From contig NZ_WMFA01000002.1 in NCBI RefSeq assembly GCF_009856445.1, positions 806,001-870,000 of the forward strand: a DNA stretch of 64,000 bases, in the 5' to 3' direction. Below are positions 29,055-38,951 of this stretch, piece after piece. This DNA is from Halobacillus litoralis (lineage in GTDB: Bacteria > Bacillota > Bacilli > Bacillales > Halobacillaceae). A program made the position numbers and the translations under genes. The notes beneath the pieces are model-generated. The model was not told where the DNA came from and did not search any database. It worked only from the letters and a program-made list of their open reading frames with translations. Numbering within the stretch: position 1 is the stretch's first letter; the number at the start of each line of letters is the position of its first letter.

Positions 29055-29987
29055 TTACTCAGCTTCCTTCTTCTTATCGTAACTGAGGGTCGCCACAGCA
29101 TCATGCAGGTGAATGGATTCTTCATTACGGCACTTTACGGTGAACGCTTCTATAAAGGAATACTCATAAAGATCGGCAGCGACTAGTCTTACGATATCCT
29201 CGACAAAGCGAGGATTCTCATAGGCTTGTTCTGTTACCATCTTTTCATCGGGGCGCTTTAATACCGGATGGATGCGCGCGCTTGCATTGCTTTCAGCTGC
29301 TTCTAAAAGCGCTGCTTTCCAATCGATTTCCTGCTCATCGAAATCATCCGTCAATTTTACACTCATGGTCACGTTTCCTCGCTGGTTGTGCGCACTATAT
29401 TCACTGATTTCCTTGGAACAAGGGCATAGCGTGGTGATTTTCCCGGTAAGAGTCACGGTCACATCATGTCCTGTTTCTTGATCATACTCGACGCGGATGG
29501 TTGCATCTGCATGATTCATCCCTGTGAGACCGGAGTATGGGCCTTTTCGTTCGAAGAACCATGGAAATGTCACTTCCACTTCCGCATCCGATTGCTTGAG
29601 GCGACCGGCTAATTCCTCGGTAAATTGTTTTAGGGTGCCAATGTCAACGGCGAATCCCTCGTTGTGGTATTTATCAAGCTGCTCTGTGAATCGGCTCATG
29701 TTCGTGCCTTTACTACCTTGAGCAATGGATGAACCGAATGAAAAGGTTCCGATGGTTGTCTGAATCTCGGGTGTCATCGTGCTGGGAATACGGATAGGGT
29801 GCTTGACGCTGGAAATCCCAACCATATCAATTTCGAACAAAAAATCCTTTTTCGAGTTTTGAAGGTCAGCCATTTGATCTTTCTCCAAAGGCTTTGTTCG
29901 TGGACCCGGCTCAACGGAGCCGAATAATTTATGTCGTTCTTTTTTGGATGGTAATTGTTTGTTTTGGTTCAATTCAGTCTTATTCAT
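29055..29987 (-). CDS. folE2: GTP cyclohydrolase FolE2 (type IB)
   Basis: The 310-residue enzyme makes 7,8-dihydroneopterin triphosphate for folate and queuosine synthesis. Family segments seen are [53 protein letters not shown] and [11 protein letters not shown]; the metal-binding Cys is in LCPCS. FolE2 can use metals other than zinc and in B. subtilis (YciA) is induced by zinc shortage through Zur. I see no Zur box upstream here, and no folE1 in the window, so it may be the main enzyme. B. subtilis has no folE2 at this locus. Confidence 0.93.
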   Translation of the reverse strand: MNKTELNQNKQLPSKKERHKLFGSVEPGPRTKPLEKDQMADLQNSKKDFLFEIDMVGISSVKHPIRIPSTMTPEIQTTIGTFSFGSSIAQGSKGTNMSRFTEQLDKYHNEGFAVDIGTLKQFTEELAGRLKQSDAEVEVTFPWFFERKGPYSGLTGMNHADATIRVEYDQETGHDVTVTLTGKITTLCPCSKEISEYSAHNQRGNVTMSVKLTDDFDEQEIDWKAALLEAAESNASARIHPVLKRPDEKMVTEQAYENPRFVEDIVRLVAADLYEYSFIEAFTVKCRNEESIHLHDAVATLSYDKKKEAE

Positions 29988-30097
29988 AATAAAGACTCCT
30001 TTCAGACCTTCTTTCTATGTCAAAGTATACAATATGTATTTCTGAATATACAATGGATTGCTTGATGAGTGTGTATTTATAGAATACACCATAAAAG

Positions 30098-30128
30098 AAA
30101 GCCTATCCTTCAATGGGATAGACTATCT
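30098..30128 (-). terminator. Probable terminator after plsY
   Basis: On the minus strand the arms AGTCTATCCC and GGATAGGCT surround ATTGAA, followed by TTCTTTT. It lies downstream of the plsY stop. Confidence 0.55.
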
Positions 30129-30162
30129 TCGCAATCGATACGCTTTTAAGCGTGGATCGTTT

Positions 30163-30744
30163 CTACATCCATGTGATTTTCGGCTCTGTTTTATTAATAA
30201 TCCTTTTAATGTTTGCAAGGTGGCGGTAAATCACGAAGATGGTAAACAAGGAAATGATGATGGTCAAGCCGTAATCCTTCACGACCAAAGTAGCAACAAT
30301 GCCAACAATTCCGCTTACCATGGAAGATAAGGAAACGTATTTACTTAAATATAGGACAATGAAAAAGGATAATAAGAGGACGGCAAAAATGACTGGATTG
30401 ACACCCAGAATCACGCCTCCGGATGTAGCGACAGCTTTTCCACCTTTAAAGCCCGCAAATACAGGATACATATGACCTATAACGGCAAAAATTCCAATAA
30501 CAAGTGGTATGACTTCAGCCCCCATAAAATAAGGAAGAGCTGCGGCTAATGTTCCTTTCAAGATATCAGCGAGAGTGACAATTAAGCCTGCTTTGATCCC
30601 CAACACTCGGAATGTGTTCGTACCTCCAAGGTTTCCGCTTCCATGTTCGCGTATGTCCGTACCGTAACCAATTTTACCTACAATTAATCCTGAAGGGATG
30701 GACCCAAGGAGATAGGCGATGAGGATATAGAGTACATATTCCAA
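30163..30744 (-). CDS. plsY: Glycerol-3-phosphate acyltransferase PlsY
   Basis: The 193-residue integral membrane enzyme transfers the acyl group from acyl-phosphate (made by PlsX) to glycerol-3-phosphate, the first step of phospholipid synthesis. Motifs: [28 protein letters not shown] and [18 protein letters not shown], within five to seven membrane helices. TTG at 30744 is chosen because AAGGAG lies nine bases upstream and the resulting length equals the usual one; the longer GTG start at 30765 would put the ribosome site inside the gene. Position matches B. subtilis yneS. Confidence 0.94.
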   Translation of the reverse strand: MEYVLYILIAYLLGSIPSGLIVGKIGYGTDIREHGSGNLGGTNTFRVLGIKAGLIVTLADILKGTLAAALPYFMGAEVIPLVIGIFAVIGHMYPVFAGFKGGKAVATSGGVILGVNPVIFAVLLLSFFIVLYLSKYVSLSSMVSGIVGIVATLVVKDYGLTIIISLFTIFVIYRHLANIKRIINKTEPKITWM

Positions 30745-31003
30745 TAAGTTCAACTCCTTCTGCACTTTCTACTATTTTATCATGGGCTTCATAGATAAAG
30801 AACTCTTATTTCATAAGGCAGCTTCTCTATTATATCAATTTAGTACCAGGTATCAAGTTGTTTTAATAGTGTTGGAGAACCGCCAAGGGAGGCAGTTGCA
30901 AAAAATCAGCTTATTGAAAAGGCAGGAAAATTGCAAAATGTTTCAGATTGTGGAAATGTGGTTATAGAAATAGGTCTTTTATTTTTTGTTTAGGGGGAAA
31001 ACG

Positions 31004-32074
31004 ATGATCACGTTTACTGATGTAACGAAGACGTACCCGGATGGGACGACAGCGTTGAAGAATTTCAACTTAGAAGTGCAAGAAGGAGAACTGCTTGCGC
31101 TGATCGGTCCAAGCGGCTGTGGGAAGACAACCACGATGAAAATGATTAACCGTCTGATTCATCCGACGGAAGGGACCATTACTATACATAACAAAGATAT
31201 TAGAGAATACAACATTCATGAACTACGTTGGAATATCGGCTATGTGTTGCAGGAAATTGCTCTCTTTCCACATATGACAGTAGAAGAAAACATTTCGGTC
31301 GTACCTGAAATGAAAAAATGGAAGAAAAAAGATTTGTCTAAAAGAATTGACGAATTGATGAATATGGTTGGCCTGGATCCTGAAAAGCACCGCAAAAGAA
31401 AACCCAGTGAACTTTCAGGCGGCCAGCAGCAAAGGGTCGGAGTGATCCGGGCATTAGCTGCAGATCCTGATATCATCTTGATGGATGAGCCCTTCAGTGC
31501 TCTCGACCCTATCAGCAGGGATCAGTTGCAGAAGGATATCCGTCAATTGCAGAAGGAAATCAAGAAAACGATTGTTTTTGTCACCCATGATATGGACGAA
31601 GCTTTAGCACTGGGCGATCGCGTCTGCCTCATGAAGGCAGGAGAAATTGTTCAGTTGGATACTCCACAAAATCTCGTATTGAAACCATCCAATGAATTCG
31701 TAGAAGATTTCATCGGGGGGAGAAAAACACCGTGGCAGACCGCTGTTGATGTCATCATGAATCATGCAGAAAAACGTGTTGTGTCAGAAGAAGAATTCAA
31801 GGAAGGCCATGTTGTCCTGGATGGACCTTTTGCCCTTAAAAGTCACGATGGGACGTATCGAGGGATGATCGAGGATGGGAATCAGGTACAGGCTCACCCG
31901 TTATCCAATGATATGATTCTTAGAGATGCTGTTCGAATCTTTGAAGAAGGTCACTCTACCATTCTGCCAGTCGTCAAGGGTGACAAGCTGATCGGCACCT
32001 TATCTTATAGGGATATTGTCCTCTACCTTAAAGAACAGTCACGTAAAAAGGAAGAGGAGGTGGAAAGTAAATGA
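31004..32074 (+). CDS. ABC transporter ATPase with CBS domain (EgtV/OpuCA type)
   Basis: The 356-residue ATPase energises the permease encoded next. Walker A GPSGCGKTTTMK (from residue 37), Q-loop, signature LSGGQQQRVGVIRAL, Walker B DIILMDEPFSALDP and H-loop THD are intact. The C-terminal third has a CBS-type regulatory region (MILRDAVRIFEEGHSTILPVV), as in betaine-choline-carnitine transporters and in ergothioneine importers. ATG at 31004 follows AGGGGG. It overlaps the next gene by four bases (ATGA). Confidence 0.88.
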   Translation: MITFTDVTKTYPDGTTALKNFNLEVQEGELLALIGPSGCGKTTTMKMINRLIHPTEGTITIHNKDIREYNIHELRWNIGYVLQEIALFPHMTVEENISVVPEMKKWKKKDLSKRIDELMNMVGLDPEKHRKRKPSELSGGQQQRVGVIRALAADPDIILMDEPFSALDPISRDQLQKDIRQLQKEIKKTIVFVTHDMDEALALGDRVCLMKAGEIVQLDTPQNLVLKPSNEFVEDFIGGRKTPWQTAVDVIMNHAEKRVVSEEEFKEGHVVLDGPFALKSHDGTYRGMIEDGNQVQAHPLSNDMILRDAVRIFEEGHSTILPVVKGDKLIGTLSYRDIVLYLKEQSRKKEEEVESK

Positions 32075-33597
32075 GTGAGTTTCTAGAGGTTTTTAATCAA
32101 CGACAGGGCATTTTATTAGAGAAGATATGGGAACATTTACAAATATCCATTATTGCATTAGTGATTGCTACATTGATTTCCGTTCCGCTAGGCTTATGGC
32201 TGACAAGAAAGCAGAGAGTAGCAGAGCCTATTATCGGGATGACAGCTGTGTTACAGACCATTCCAAGCCTTGCGGTGCTTGCTTTTCTCATTCCGTTTTT
32301 CGGTATTGGTCAAACCCCGGCCATTATCGCACTTGCGGCCTACGGGCTCCTACCTATCCTTAGAAACACGTACACAGGAATCAAGGAAGTGGATCCTGCT
32401 CTAAAGGAAGCGGCTACAGGAATGGGAATGAAATCATTCAGACGTCTTTCGAAAATTGAATTACCGATCGCCATGCCTGTCATTATGGCAGGGATACGGA
32501 CATCCATGGTACTGATCGTCGGAACGACCACGATTGCTGCTCTTATCGGGGCGGGTGGTCTCGGAGATTTAATCCTGCTCGGTTTAGACAGGGGCGGAGA
32601 TGTCAATCTTATCTTGCTCGGCGCCATTCCAGCTGCTTTGTTAGCCATTATTCTAGATCTTATTCTCCGTTTATTTGAACGAACTTCAGCCAAATCCGGT
32701 TTCCGTTCACTCGTCAGTTTATTATTGATCGCTGCTTTGATCGCAGTTGGTCCTTTAGCGTTCGGTGGAAAAGTGAAGAATGATTTGACGCTTGGAGCAA
32801 AGCTTGGATCAGAACCTGCTATTCTTATTAACATGTATAAGCTTTTAATAGAAGAGGAAACAGACTTGAGTGTAGGTCTTCAACCGAACTTAGGAAAGAC
32901 AGACCTTGTATTCAGTGCATTGGAAGAAGGAAGCATTGATATTTATCCGGAATTCACAGGGACAGCTATCGTCTCTCTTCTAGGAGAAGAAGCGAACAGC
33001 AATGAACCTGAAGAAGTATATGAACAGGCGAAAGAAGGTATGGCAGAAACCTATGATATGGCGTTTTTGCAACCGATGCAATTTAACAATACCTACGCCG
33101 TAGCTACGACCCAGGAGCTTGCCGAACAATACGATCTTGAAACGATCGGGGACCTTAAACCAGTTGAAGATCAAATCACAGCTGGTTTCACACTCGAATT
33201 CAATGATCGTCAAGACGGGTATCAAGGAATGAAGGACATCTATAACTTGAACCTTGGAGAAGTTCGGACGATGGACCCTGGCTTAAGACAGGGAGCTATT
33301 GAAAGTGGAGAAGTTGACATCATTGACGCCTACGCTACAGATAGTTACATGGTAGACCTGAATTTAAAAGTGTTGGAGGATCCGGAAAATCTATTCCCTC
33401 CATACCAGGGGGCACCATTGATGAGACAAGAGACCTTAGATCAATATCCTGAACTTGAGGAAGTCCTGAATCAACTGGGAGGAAAGATTACCGGAGATAA
33501 AATGAGGGAAATGAATTACCAGGTTGATTTTGAAGATCGCGATCCTGAAAAAGTGGCTAGAGAGTATTTAGTCAGTGAAGGATTAATCGACGAATAG
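32071..33597 (+). CDS. ABC permease fused to substrate-binding protein (EgtU/OpuF type)
   Basis: The 508-residue protein fuses an N-terminal six-helix permease (residues 20-215, with the EAA loop EVDPALKEAATGMGMKSFRR) to a C-terminal extracytoplasmic binding domain (about 235-508). Binding-domain segments such as FNDRQDGYQGM, RQGAIESGEVDIIDAYATD and LFPPYQGAPLMR resemble, from memory, the ergothioneine-binding EgtU of pneumococcus as much as or more than OpuC/OpuF glycine-betaine proteins. The substrate is therefore open: ergothioneine or a compatible solute. It is translationally coupled to the ATPase. Confidence 0.85.
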   Translation: MSEFLEVFNQRQGILLEKIWEHLQISIIALVIATLISVPLGLWLTRKQRVAEPIIGMTAVLQTIPSLAVLAFLIPFFGIGQTPAIIALAAYGLLPILRNTYTGIKEVDPALKEAATGMGMKSFRRLSKIELPIAMPVIMAGIRTSMVLIVGTTTIAALIGAGGLGDLILLGLDRGGDVNLILLGAIPAALLAIILDLILRLFERTSAKSGFRSLVSLLLIAALIAVGPLAFGGKVKNDLTLGAKLGSEPAILINMYKLLIEEETDLSVGLQPNLGKTDLVFSALEEGSIDIYPEFTGTAIVSLLGEEANSNEPEEVYEQAKEGMAETYDMAFLQPMQFNNTYAVATTQELAEQYDLETIGDLKPVEDQITAGFTLEFNDRQDGYQGMKDIYNLNLGEVRTMDPGLRQGAIESGEVDIIDAYATDSYMVDLNLKVLEDPENLFPPYQGAPLMRQETLDQYPELEEVLNQLGGKITGDKMREMNYQVDFEDRDPEKVAREYLVSEGLIDE

Positions 33598-33608
33598 GAG
33601 GTATAAAG

Positions 33609-34022
33609 ATGACTTTTGAAAATCCGTCCAAAACAGAGATCCGGGATTTACTGGCCCAATCCAAGACGATTGCGGTTGTAGGGCTTTCGGATAAACCGCA
33701 CCGTACATCCTATCAAGTGAGTGAAGCCATGCAGAAAGCCGGGTACAAAATCATCCCTGTGAATCCTCAAATCAAAGAAGCTCTTGGGGAAAAAGCGGTA
33801 GCAAACCTTGGAGATATACAAGAGCCTGTAGACATTATCAATGTCTTTCGAAGATCCGAATATTTACCCCAAATTGCAGAGGAAGCGAAAAATATTAAGG
33901 CTAAAGCCTTTTGGGCTCAGCAAGGGGTGTATTCCGAAGAAGCGGATGACATCCTGAAAAACGATTCAAAGCTTGTCATTATGGACTCTTGCATAAAGGT
34001 CGCGCATGCGATTTACAAGTAA
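33609..34022 (+). CDS. yneT: YneT, CoA-binding domain protein
   Basis: The 137-residue protein is a small Rossmann-fold CoA-binding protein of the YccU/YneT type: KTIAVVGLSDKPHRTSYQVSEAMQ, GYKIIPVNP, VDIINVFRRSEYLP, KAFWAQQGV and the C-terminal MDSCIKVAH. The reaction, if any, is unknown. AGGAGGT precedes the ATG, 12 bases behind the transporter gene. In B. subtilis it follows yneS and precedes parE. A terminator follows. Confidence 0.9.
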   Translation: MTFENPSKTEIRDLLAQSKTIAVVGLSDKPHRTSYQVSEAMQKAGYKIIPVNPQIKEALGEKAVANLGDIQEPVDIINVFRRSEYLPQIAEEAKNIKAKAFWAQQGVYSEEADDILKNDSKLVIMDSCIKVAHAIYK

Positions 34023-34040
34023 AAGAATATGAATGAATAT

Positions 34041-34073
34041 GAAAAAATCCCTGTTCATTCAGGGGTTTTTTCA
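34041..34073 (+). terminator. Rho-independent terminator after yneT
   Basis: The arms GAAAAAATCCCTG and CAGGGGTTTTTTC around TTCATT. Confidence 0.88.
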
Positions 34074-34411
34074 TGTTTTTTGGAAGATTTATGTTTGCGA
34101 AACCTTATAAAATCGCTACAATATAACAAGCGACGTTTTTTGTTAGAGACAACGAGAAGCTCCGAATAAGAGAAAAGGACCTTTAGTAGAGGACCGATTT
34201 TAATTGGAGAACCATGGTTTAACAGAACGGTTGTTTAAGAAAGAATAAGAAATGTAAGCGAAATCAAACGGGAGTTCTAATCACCCCCACATTTGTGCAC
34301 AGGTCGGCAGCCTTATTCTAAGTCATAAGCCAATCAATGGAGTGGAAGAGTGTCCACACCGTTGATTGACTTATGTCGTGAGAGCTGAAGGACCTGGAGA
34401 TGCACTCATCG
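34074..34411. other. Intergenic region upstream of parE with a long hairpin
   Basis: About 340 bases with no credible gene. Its main feature is an inverted repeat at 34324-34375 (23-base arms starting CATAAGCCAATCAATGG, two mismatches, six-base loop). No T run follows, so it is not an ordinary terminator. No T-box or known riboswitch motif was recognised. Confidence 0.6.
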
Positions 34412-34440
34412 TTTACATAATCGAACGTTTGTTCTATTAT
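34412..34440 (+). promoter_or_regulatory. Sigma-A promoter of parEC
   Basis: TTTACA (34412-34417) and TATTAT (34435-34440) with a 17-base spacer that contains a LexA box. Confidence 0.85.
34422..34435. promoter_or_regulatory. LexA box at parEC promoter
   Basis: CGAAC-GTTT-GTTCT differs from CGAAC-N4-GTTCG only in the last base and fills the promoter spacer. parEC is a known SOS target in B. subtilis. Confidence 0.85.
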
Positions 34441-34478
34441 TGATGTAGCAGGTGTTAGAGAAAGGAGCCGATGGTAAA

Positions 34479-36434
34479 TTGTCGAGTCAAAATCAAACGT
34501 ATTCAGATGATTCTATTCAAGTGCTGGAGGGATTGGAGGCCGTTCGGAAGAGACCGGGGATGTATATTGGATCCACGGATCATAGAGGTCTGCACCATCT
34601 CGTCCACGAAATTGTAGATAACGCGATTGATGAGGCGTTATCTGGATTCGGCGAAAAAATGACTGTCACGCTCCATAAAGATGGTAGTGTATCGGTTCAG
34701 GACGAAGCCCGGGGGATGCCTACGGGGATGCATAAAACAGGTAAACCGACACCTGAGGTTATTTTGACCGTCCTACATGCAGGAGGTAAGTTTGGCCAAG
34801 GTGGTTATAAATCCTCAGGTGGCTTGCACGGTGTCGGTGCTTCTGTGGTAAATGCTCTATCTGAATGGTTGGAAGTTTACATCTGTAGAGATGGAGAGAA
34901 ATTTTATCAAAGATTCGAGAACGGGGGCGTTCCCGTCACTTCTTTAGAAAATAAAGGAGCGACCCGCAAAACAGGAACGACGATCCGCTTTAAACCGGAT
35001 CCTTCCATTTTCTCAATGACGAAATTCAATTTTGAAACGTTATCCGAACGTTTACGAGAAGCGGCCTTCTTATTGAAAGGGTTCCGTATCATCCTTGTAG
35101 ATGAGCGTAAGGAAACGGTTAAAGAAGAGTACCAATATGATGACGGACTGGTCTCTTTTGTCGAATATTTAAATGAAGAGAAAGATACCCTGCATTCTGT
35201 CGTTTCTTTCGAGGGAAGTCACAGTGGAATTGAAGCGGATTTCGCTTTTCAATTCAACGACGGGTTTGCAGAGAACATTTTATCCTTTGTCAATAACGTG
35301 CGGACGAAGGATGGGGGCACCCATGAATCCGGAGCGAAAACGGCCATTACCAGAGTTTTTAATGATTATGCCAGACGAGCACAACTTCTGAAGGATAAAG
35401 ATAAGAATTTAGAAGGAAACGATATCAGAGAAGGATTTACTGCGGTGATCTCCGTGCGAATTCCAGAAGAGCTTCTTCAATTTGAAGGGCAAACCAAAAG
35501 CAAATTAGGAACCTCTGAAGCACGCTCCGCCGTCGATGGAATCGTTGCTGAACAATTATCCTATTTCCTCGAAGAAAATCCGGATGTCGCTTCTATGCTC
35601 ATCAAAAAAGCGATTAAAGCGAAAGAAGCAAGAGAAGCAGCAAGAAAAGCTAGAGAAGATGCACGTTCAGGGAAGAAGAAGAAACGTAAGGACACTCTTC
35701 TAAGCGGGAAACTCACGCCTGCTCAGTCTAAAAATGCACAAAAGAACGAGTTGTATCTCGTGGAGGGGGACTCAGCTGGAGGATCAGCAAAACAGGGACG
35801 TGATCGTAAATTCCAGGCCGTCCTTCCTTTGCGCGGAAAAGTCATCAACACAGAGAAAGCGAAAATTGCGGACATCTTCAAAAATGAAGAAATCTCAACA
35901 ATCATTCATACCATCGGCGCTGGAGTCGGAGGAGACTTTACGCTCGAAGACTGTAATTATGATAAAATCGTCATCATGACCGATGCCGACACCGATGGAG
36001 CGCACATTCAGGTGCTTTTATTAACCTTCTTCTATCGATACATGCGACCGCTTGTAGAAGCGGGGAAAGTATTTATCGCCCTCCCACCCCTTTATAAAGT
36101 TTCCAAAGGGAAAGGGAAGAAAGAGAAAGTCGAATATGCGTGGGATGAAGAAGGCATGCAGAAGATATTGAAGGAATTTAAAAACGGGTATACGATCCAA
36201 CGATACAAAGGTTTAGGTGAAATGAATGCCGATCAGCTTTGGGAAACGACGATGAACCCCGAATCACGCACATTGATCCGGGTTACGATTGACGATATCG
36301 CCCGTGCCGAGCGCAGGGTGACGACGTTGATGGGAGATAAGGTTGAACCTCGCCGTAAATGGATTGAATCCCATGTCGCTTTTGGTCTTGAAGATGAAGC
36401 GAGCATACTAGAAAACGACAAAATACAGACGTAA
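34479..36434 (+). CDS. parE: DNA topoisomerase IV subunit B
   Basis: The 651-residue ATPase subunit works with ParC to separate replicated chromosomes. GHKL motifs: HEIVDNAIDEA, GLHGVGASVVNALSEW; the toprim domain has LVEGDSAGGSAKQGRDR and the acidic DADTDGAH. TTG at 34479 is chosen because AAAGGAG lies 11 bases upstream and the product starts like other ParE proteins; a GTG at 34452 is an alternative. An oddity: the DxGxG ATP-binding motif reads DEARGMP, with Ala (codon GCC) in place of the first Gly. Confidence 0.95.
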   Translation: MSSQNQTYSDDSIQVLEGLEAVRKRPGMYIGSTDHRGLHHLVHEIVDNAIDEALSGFGEKMTVTLHKDGSVSVQDEARGMPTGMHKTGKPTPEVILTVLHAGGKFGQGGYKSSGGLHGVGASVVNALSEWLEVYICRDGEKFYQRFENGGVPVTSLENKGATRKTGTTIRFKPDPSIFSMTKFNFETLSERLREAAFLLKGFRIILVDERKETVKEEYQYDDGLVSFVEYLNEEKDTLHSVVSFEGSHSGIEADFAFQFNDGFAENILSFVNNVRTKDGGTHESGAKTAITRVFNDYARRAQLLKDKDKNLEGNDIREGFTAVISVRIPEELLQFEGQTKSKLGTSEARSAVDGIVAEQLSYFLEENPDVASMLIKKAIKAKEAREAARKAREDARSGKKKKRKDTLLSGKLTPAQSKNAQKNELYLVEGDSAGGSAKQGRDRKFQAVLPLRGKVINTEKAKIADIFKNEEISTIIHTIGAGVGGDFTLEDCNYDKIVIMTDADTDGAHIQVLLLTFFYRYMRPLVEAGKVFIALPPLYKVSKGKGKKEKVEYAWDEEGMQKILKEFKNGYTIQRYKGLGEMNADQLWETTMNPESRTLIRVTIDDIARAERRVTTLMGDKVEPRRKWIESHVAFGLEDEASILENDKIQT

Positions 36435-36449
36435 AAGGGGGACCTTCTG

Positions 36450-38906
36450 TTGGCAGAGGCAGAGAAATTTTTAGATTTACCATTAGAAGAAGTTCTCGGA
36501 GACCGCTTCGGGAGATATAGTAAATACATCATCCAGGAACGTGCCCTCCCTGATGCCAGGGACGGGCTAAAGCCTGTACAGAGGCGTATCCTTTATGCGA
36601 TGCACCAGGAAAAAAACACCCACGATAAAGCTTACCGGAAATCCGCGAAAACGGTCGGTACCGTAATCGGTAATTATCACCCGCACGGGGATACTTCCGT
36701 TTACGATGCGATGGTCCGCTTGAGCCAAACGTGGAAAGTGAGAAAATCCTTAGTGGAGATGCACGGAAATAACGGAAGTGTTGATGGTGACCCGCCTGCA
36801 GCTATGCGTTATACGGAAGCAAGACTTTCCGCTATTTCATCTGAACTGCTCAGGGATATTGAAAAACAGACCGTGGAGTTTATTCCAAACTTTGATGATA
36901 CGATTGATGAACCAACCGTTCTTCCGGCCAAGTTCCCGAATCTTCTCGTCAACGGTTCTACCGGGATATCCGCAGGCTATGCGACAGAAATCCCTTCCCA
37001 CAACCTGGGAGAAGTGATTGATGCGGTAATCATGAAGATCGATAAACCTCAGTCGACTGTACCTGAGCTGATGACCAAATTAAAAGGTCCGGATTTTCCT
37101 ACGGGTGGAATCATTCAAGGGATCGATGGCATTCAGAAGGCCTATGAAACGGGCAGAGGGAAAATCGTCTTACGTGGGCGTGCCGAAATCCAAGAACAGC
37201 GCGGAGGACGAGAACAAATCGTCATCGACGAAATTCCTTTTGAAGTGAACAAGGCAAGCATGGTCAAGCGAATGGATGAATTGAGAATTGATAAAAAAGT
37301 CGAAGGTATCGCTGAAGTCCGTGACGAAACGGATCGCACCGGTTTGCGTGTCGTCATTGATCTGAAGAAGGATGCGAACAGTGAAGGGGTCCTCAATTAC
37401 CTTTACAAACATACAGACCTTCAGATCTCTTACAACTTCAATATGGTCGCCATTCATGAACGGACACCAAGCCTGATGAGTCTTCCAATGATGCTTGACG
37501 CCTATATCAAGCACCAGAAAGAAGTGGTCACAAGGCAATCCATTTATGATTTGAATAAAGCGAAGTCTCGCGCTCACATTGTGGAAGGTCTGATCAAGGC
37601 GATTTCCATTTTGGATGATGTCATCGCAACGATTCGCAGCTCCAAAGACAAAGCTGATGCAAAGAAACAGCTCATCGCAAGCTATGATTTTACAGAAGAA
37701 CAATCAGAAGCGATCGTGACATTACAGCTGTACCGTTTAACAAATACAGATATTACAGCCTTGCAAAAAGAAGCGGATGAACTGAAAAAGCAAATTGATT
37801 ACTTAGAAAAATTGTTATCCAGTGAAAACGAAATGTTGAAAGTCATCAAGGCTGATCTTCGCTCGATGAAAAAACAATACAACGATGATCGTTTGACGAA
37901 GATTGAGGAAAAAGTGGAAGAGTTGAAAGTAGATCTTGAAGTGACTGTCGCGAGTGAAGATGTGCTCGTATCTGTGACGAAAGATGGTTACATTAAGCGC
38001 ACAAGTCTTCGTTCCTATGCAGCGTCAAACGGGGAAGATTTCGCTTTGAAAGACGGGGATCACCTGCTGGGTTTATTTGAAATCAATACAACGGATACCA
38101 TCTTACTCTTTACGAACCTCGGTAAATATTTATTCTTACCTGTTCACAAACTGCCGGATATCCGGTGGAAGGATCTTGGTCAATATATTTCCAACATCGT
38201 ACAAGTGGACAAAGAAGAATATATCGTTGAGGCCATACCAGTCCGTGACTTCACAGCAGAGGAATACCTCATTTTCTTCACGAAGAACGGGATGGTGAAG
38301 AAGAGCGAATTACAGCTCTATCAAGCCCAGCGTCATTCCAAGGCTCTCGTTGCCATCAATCTGAAAAATGATGATGAAGTAGTGGATGTCTACAAAACAA
38401 ATGGCCAGTCCGATTTGTTTATTGCTACGAAGAAAGCTTATGGCCTTTGGTACCATGAAGAAGAAGTGAACACCGTCGGCCAACGGGCAGCAGGTGTGAA
38501 AGCGATCAACCTGAAAGAAGACGATGAAGTGGTGTCTGGACAATTGTTCAGAGCCTCAGAAGATCCTTCGATCCTTCTGACCACTCATCGTGCCGCAGTG
38601 AAGCGGATGCGATTGAAAGAGTTTGAACGAACAACCCGGGCAAAACGCGGGGTGCTCATGTTAAGAGAGTTGAAGAAGAACCCTCATCAATTGGTGGATG
38701 TACACCTCGTGCATAGAGATGACCAAGTGATGATCATGACAGAAAAACAAGAAACCATCGTTGTCAATCCGATGGACTTTAAAGCAAATGATCGATATAG
38801 CAATGGGTCCTATGTCCTCGACACCGAAGAAAAAGGACAAGCGGAAGAAGCGTGGATCAAGCCGGTCTATCGTGTTCCTTTTGAAACCGAACCTGATACA
38901 ACCTAA
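36450..38906 (+). CDS. parC: DNA topoisomerase IV subunit A
   Basis: The 818-residue breakage-reunion subunit shows the quinolone-region HPHGDTSVYDAM with the sensitive-type Ser83, catalytic Tyr121 (PPAAMRYTEARLS), and a C-terminal beta-pinwheel (from about residue 500; repeats such as VSVTKDGYIKRTSL and FFTKNGMVKKSEL). TTG at 36450 has AAAGGGGGA upstream and lies 15 bases behind parE. A terminator closes the operon. Confidence 0.96.
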   Translation: MAEAEKFLDLPLEEVLGDRFGRYSKYIIQERALPDARDGLKPVQRRILYAMHQEKNTHDKAYRKSAKTVGTVIGNYHPHGDTSVYDAMVRLSQTWKVRKSLVEMHGNNGSVDGDPPAAMRYTEARLSAISSELLRDIEKQTVEFIPNFDDTIDEPTVLPAKFPNLLVNGSTGISAGYATEIPSHNLGEVIDAVIMKIDKPQSTVPELMTKLKGPDFPTGGIIQGIDGIQKAYETGRGKIVLRGRAEIQEQRGGREQIVIDEIPFEVNKASMVKRMDELRIDKKVEGIAEVRDETDRTGLRVVIDLKKDANSEGVLNYLYKHTDLQISYNFNMVAIHERTPSLMSLPMMLDAYIKHQKEVVTRQSIYDLNKAKSRAHIVEGLIKAISILDDVIATIRSSKDKADAKKQLIASYDFTEEQSEAIVTLQLYRLTNTDITALQKEADELKKQIDYLEKLLSSENEMLKVIKADLRSMKKQYNDDRLTKIEEKVEELKVDLEVTVASEDVLVSVTKDGYIKRTSLRSYAASNGEDFALKDGDHLLGLFEINTTDTILLFTNLGKYLFLPVHKLPDIRWKDLGQYISNIVQVDKEEYIVEAIPVRDFTAEEYLIFFTKNGMVKKSELQLYQAQRHSKALVAINLKNDDEVVDVYKTNGQSDLFIATKKAYGLWYHEEEVNTVGQRAAGVKAINLKEDDEVVSGQLFRASEDPSILLTTHRAAVKRMRLKEFERTTRAKRGVLMLRELKKNPHQLVDVHLVHRDDQVMIMTEKQETIVVNPMDFKANDRYSNGSYVLDTEEKGQAEEAWIKPVYRVPFETEPDTT

Positions 38907-38919
38907 TAATAATGATGTG

Positions 38920-38951
38920 AAAAGCCCTCTGCGTCCAGAGGGCTTTTTTTA
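38920..38951 (+). terminator. Rho-independent terminator after parC
   Basis: The arms AAAAGCCCTCTG and CAGAGGGCTTTT with a CGTC loop, then T run. Confidence 0.93.

Noticed and set aside
30770-31003. Riboswitch in the leader of the ABC transporter
   Set aside because: I looked for known riboswitch and T-box motifs in this 230-base gap and found none, nor a terminator hairpin ahead of the start.
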